A stretch of 7,314 nucleotides of DNA from CAYVMN01 sp964452575 (lineage in GTDB: Bacteria; Desulfobacterota; DSM-4660; Desulfatiglandales; Desulfatiglandaceae): the NCBI GenBank assembly GCA_964452575.1, contig CAYVMN010000212.1:1-7314 (forward strand), read 5' to 3'. Made by a program: the position numbers and the translations under genes. Below the pieces are notes generated by a model. That model did no database searches and had not been told where the DNA came from. It saw only the letters and a list, made by a program, of their open reading frames with translations. This document shows positions 5,897-7,314 of this stretch, piece by piece (the stretch's first letter is position 1; every line of letters begins with the position of its first letter).

Positions 5897-7314
5897 ATGA
5901 TTGAGAACAAGCTGAACATCCTATTTATCGCTCCTGAGGTTGTTCCTTTTGCCAAGACAGGGGGGCTGGGTGATGTGGCCGGCTCTCTTCCTCCGGCCCT
6001 GAAAAGGCTGGGTTCGGATGTGCGGATAGTGACCCCTTATTACCGGCCTGTACAGGGAGGGGATTTCAGGTTGCAGCCGCTGAAAAAGGATCTGACCGTG
6101 CCACTGGGGGACAGGTGGCTTCCAATCCAGGTGATGAAAGGAAAGACCGTCGGAGGTGTTCGTGTTTATCTGATTGAACGGGAGGACCTTTACGACAGGC
6201 CCAACCTATACGGGAATAATAAAGGCGACTACTACGATAATCTGGAGCGTTTCTCCTTTTTCTCGCACGCTGCCCTCCGCATTGCAGAGGCGCTTCCCTT
6301 CAGGCCCGACGTTGTTCATTGCCACGACTGGCAGACCGGCCTGGTTCCCGCCCTTCTTAGAGGGCCTTACAGATCCATTCCGATCTTTGAAGGTGCAGCA
6401 TCGGTCTTCACGGTTCATAATATCGGATATCAAGGAATTTTTCCGCCCCATAGGCTGTCTATCACCGGCCTTTCCCACTCAGACTATTTTCATCCCGAGG
6501 GTCTGGAATTCTGGGGAAATTTTAGCCTCCTGAAGGCAGGCATAGTGTATTCGGACGCCATCACTACGGTAAGCCCCCGATACGCTAAAGAGATCCAGAG
6601 TCCGGAGTATGGCATTGGCATGGAAGGCATCCTCCGCCATCGAAAGGCCTTTCTCCACGGAATACTAAACGGTGTGGACTACCGTTTGTGGAATCCTGCC
6701 GGAGATCCCGAGATCGCGGCCCACTATTCACCGGGAAGAATGGATGGGAAAAAGATCTGTAAGGCATCATTGATTCAGGAGATGGGGCTTGATCCATCCT
6801 TGCGGGACCGTCCTGTGCTGGGCATGATCTCCCGCCTGGATGATCAGAAGGGGCTAGACCTCTTACTGAGAGCCCTGGATAAGATTTTGGGCCTTGATGT
6901 GGGATTGGTGGTCCTGGGTTCAGGGCATGAGAAGATCCAGAAGGCCCTCCAGAAGGCCTCAGGCAATCATCCCGGACGCCTTGGACTTAGGATCGGCTTT
7001 GACGAGGCCCTCGCGCATCGAATTATGGCAGGCATAGACGTCTTGTTGATCCCCTCCCGATACGAACCGTGCGGACTTACCCAGATGTATGCCCTTAAGT
7101 ATGGGACAATCCCTCTGGTCAGGGCAACCGGCGGACTGGATGATACGGTGACCCAGTTTGACCCCAAGAGAGGGGAAGGAAATGGATTCAAGTTTGTTCC
7201 CTTTGAGCCTAGGGCACTTCTGGATACGCTCAGGCGCGCGGTAGGCCTCTTCAAGGATTCAAAGACTTGGAATCGGATCGTTAAAAACGGCATGAAGGCG
7301 GATTTTTCATGGGA
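5897..7314 (+). CDS. glgA: Glycogen synthase (ADP-glucose type, GT5), 3' end cut by the window edge
   Basis: The frame runs unbroken for 472 codons to the right edge. The product transfers glucose from ADP-glucose to the non-reducing end of alpha-1,4-glucan. The GT-B signatures of GlgA are all present: KTGGLGD (20-26) at the ADP-glucose site, HCHDWQTG (141-148), FTVHNIGYQG (171-180), SRLDDQKGLDLL (312-323) with R313 and K318, and SRYEPCGLTQMYALKYGT (387-404) with E390. Bacterial GlgA proteins are about 475-500 residues and the last readable residues (DFSW) lie near the usual end, so only a short C-terminal tail is missing. AGGAG (5881-5885) lies eleven bases before the ATG, rather far but the only site. 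The 44-base gap to the preceding glycosyltransferase gene, without a terminator, suggests one operon. Confidence 0.95.
   Translation, partial: MIENKLNILFIAPEVVPFAKTGGLGDVAGSLPPALKRLGSDVRIVTPYYRPVQGGDFRLQPLKKDLTVPLGDRWLPIQVMKGKTVGGVRVYLIEREDLYDRPNLYGNNKGDYYDNLERFSFFSHAALRIAEALPFRPDVVHCHDWQTGLVPALLRGPYRSIPIFEGAASVFTVHNIGYQGIFPPHRLSITGLSHSDYFHPEGLEFWGNFSLLKAGIVYSDAITTVSPRYAKEIQSPEYGIGMEGILRHRKAFLHGILNGVDYRLWNPAGDPEIAAHYSPGRMDGKKICKASLIQEMGLDPSLRDRPVLGMISRLDDQKGLDLLLRALDKILGLDVGLVVLGSGHEKIQKALQKASGNHPGRLGLRIGFDEALAHRIMAGIDVLLIPSRYEPCGLTQMYALKYGTIPLVRATGGLDDTVTQFDPKRGEGNGFKFVPFEPRALLDTLRRAVGLFKDSKTWNRIVKNGMKADFSW

Noticed and set aside
6174..6533. 119-codon plus-strand frame inside glgA
   Set aside because: Lies in another frame of an intact glgA with all GT5 signatures; no start signal.

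Overview
The window looks like a piece of a mesophilic bacterial chromosome, most likely a Desulfobacterota (former Deltaproteobacteria) or a neighbouring anaerobic lineage. This rests on a Cys-rich DUF3795 protein, an OFA-type MFS carrier, and a glgC / GpgS-like glycosyltransferase / glgA block. The assignment comes from gene content only. I see no rRNA, tRNA, CRISPR array, insertion sequence or phage gene.

Left part (1-2713). At the left edge a minus-strand gene seems to begin and leave the window: TTGACA-16-TATATT promoter, GAGGAG site, ATG at 25-27. About 300 bases without a convincing gene follow, holding two strong inverted repeats and a perfect 12-bp palindrome, and then a 12-helix MFS transporter that starts at a TTG (407-1654). 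Convergent to it lies a 173-residue DUF3795 protein with an added C-terminal zinc ribbon (1772-2293). The next ~400 bases contain no complete gene, only two short protein-like reading frames that may be remnants.

Right part (2714-7314). A YajD-type HNH nuclease gene (2727-3110) runs into the 3' end of glgC (ADP-glucose pyrophosphorylase, minus strand, 3115-4386), with only 4 bases between the two stop codons. glgC is divergent from a second unit on the plus strand: a GpgS-like (GT81-type) glycosyltransferase (4590-5852), then after 44 bases glgA (glycogen synthase, from 5897). glgA is open to the right edge and probably lacks only its last few residues. The 203-bp glgC/glycosyltransferase gap is AT-rich and holds good promoters on both strands whose elements overlap.

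How the genes fit together. GlgC makes ADP-glucose, and GlgA polymerises it into alpha-1,4-glucan. The enzyme encoded between them has the sequence pattern of retaining GT-A enzymes that move glucose from a nucleotide sugar to 3-phosphoglycerate. The shared divergent control region and operon spacing suggest that glycogen synthesis and a glucosylglycerate-type product (compatible solute or possible glucan primer) are regulated together and may draw on the same ADP-glucose. This is the most interesting point in the window, and it is an inference.
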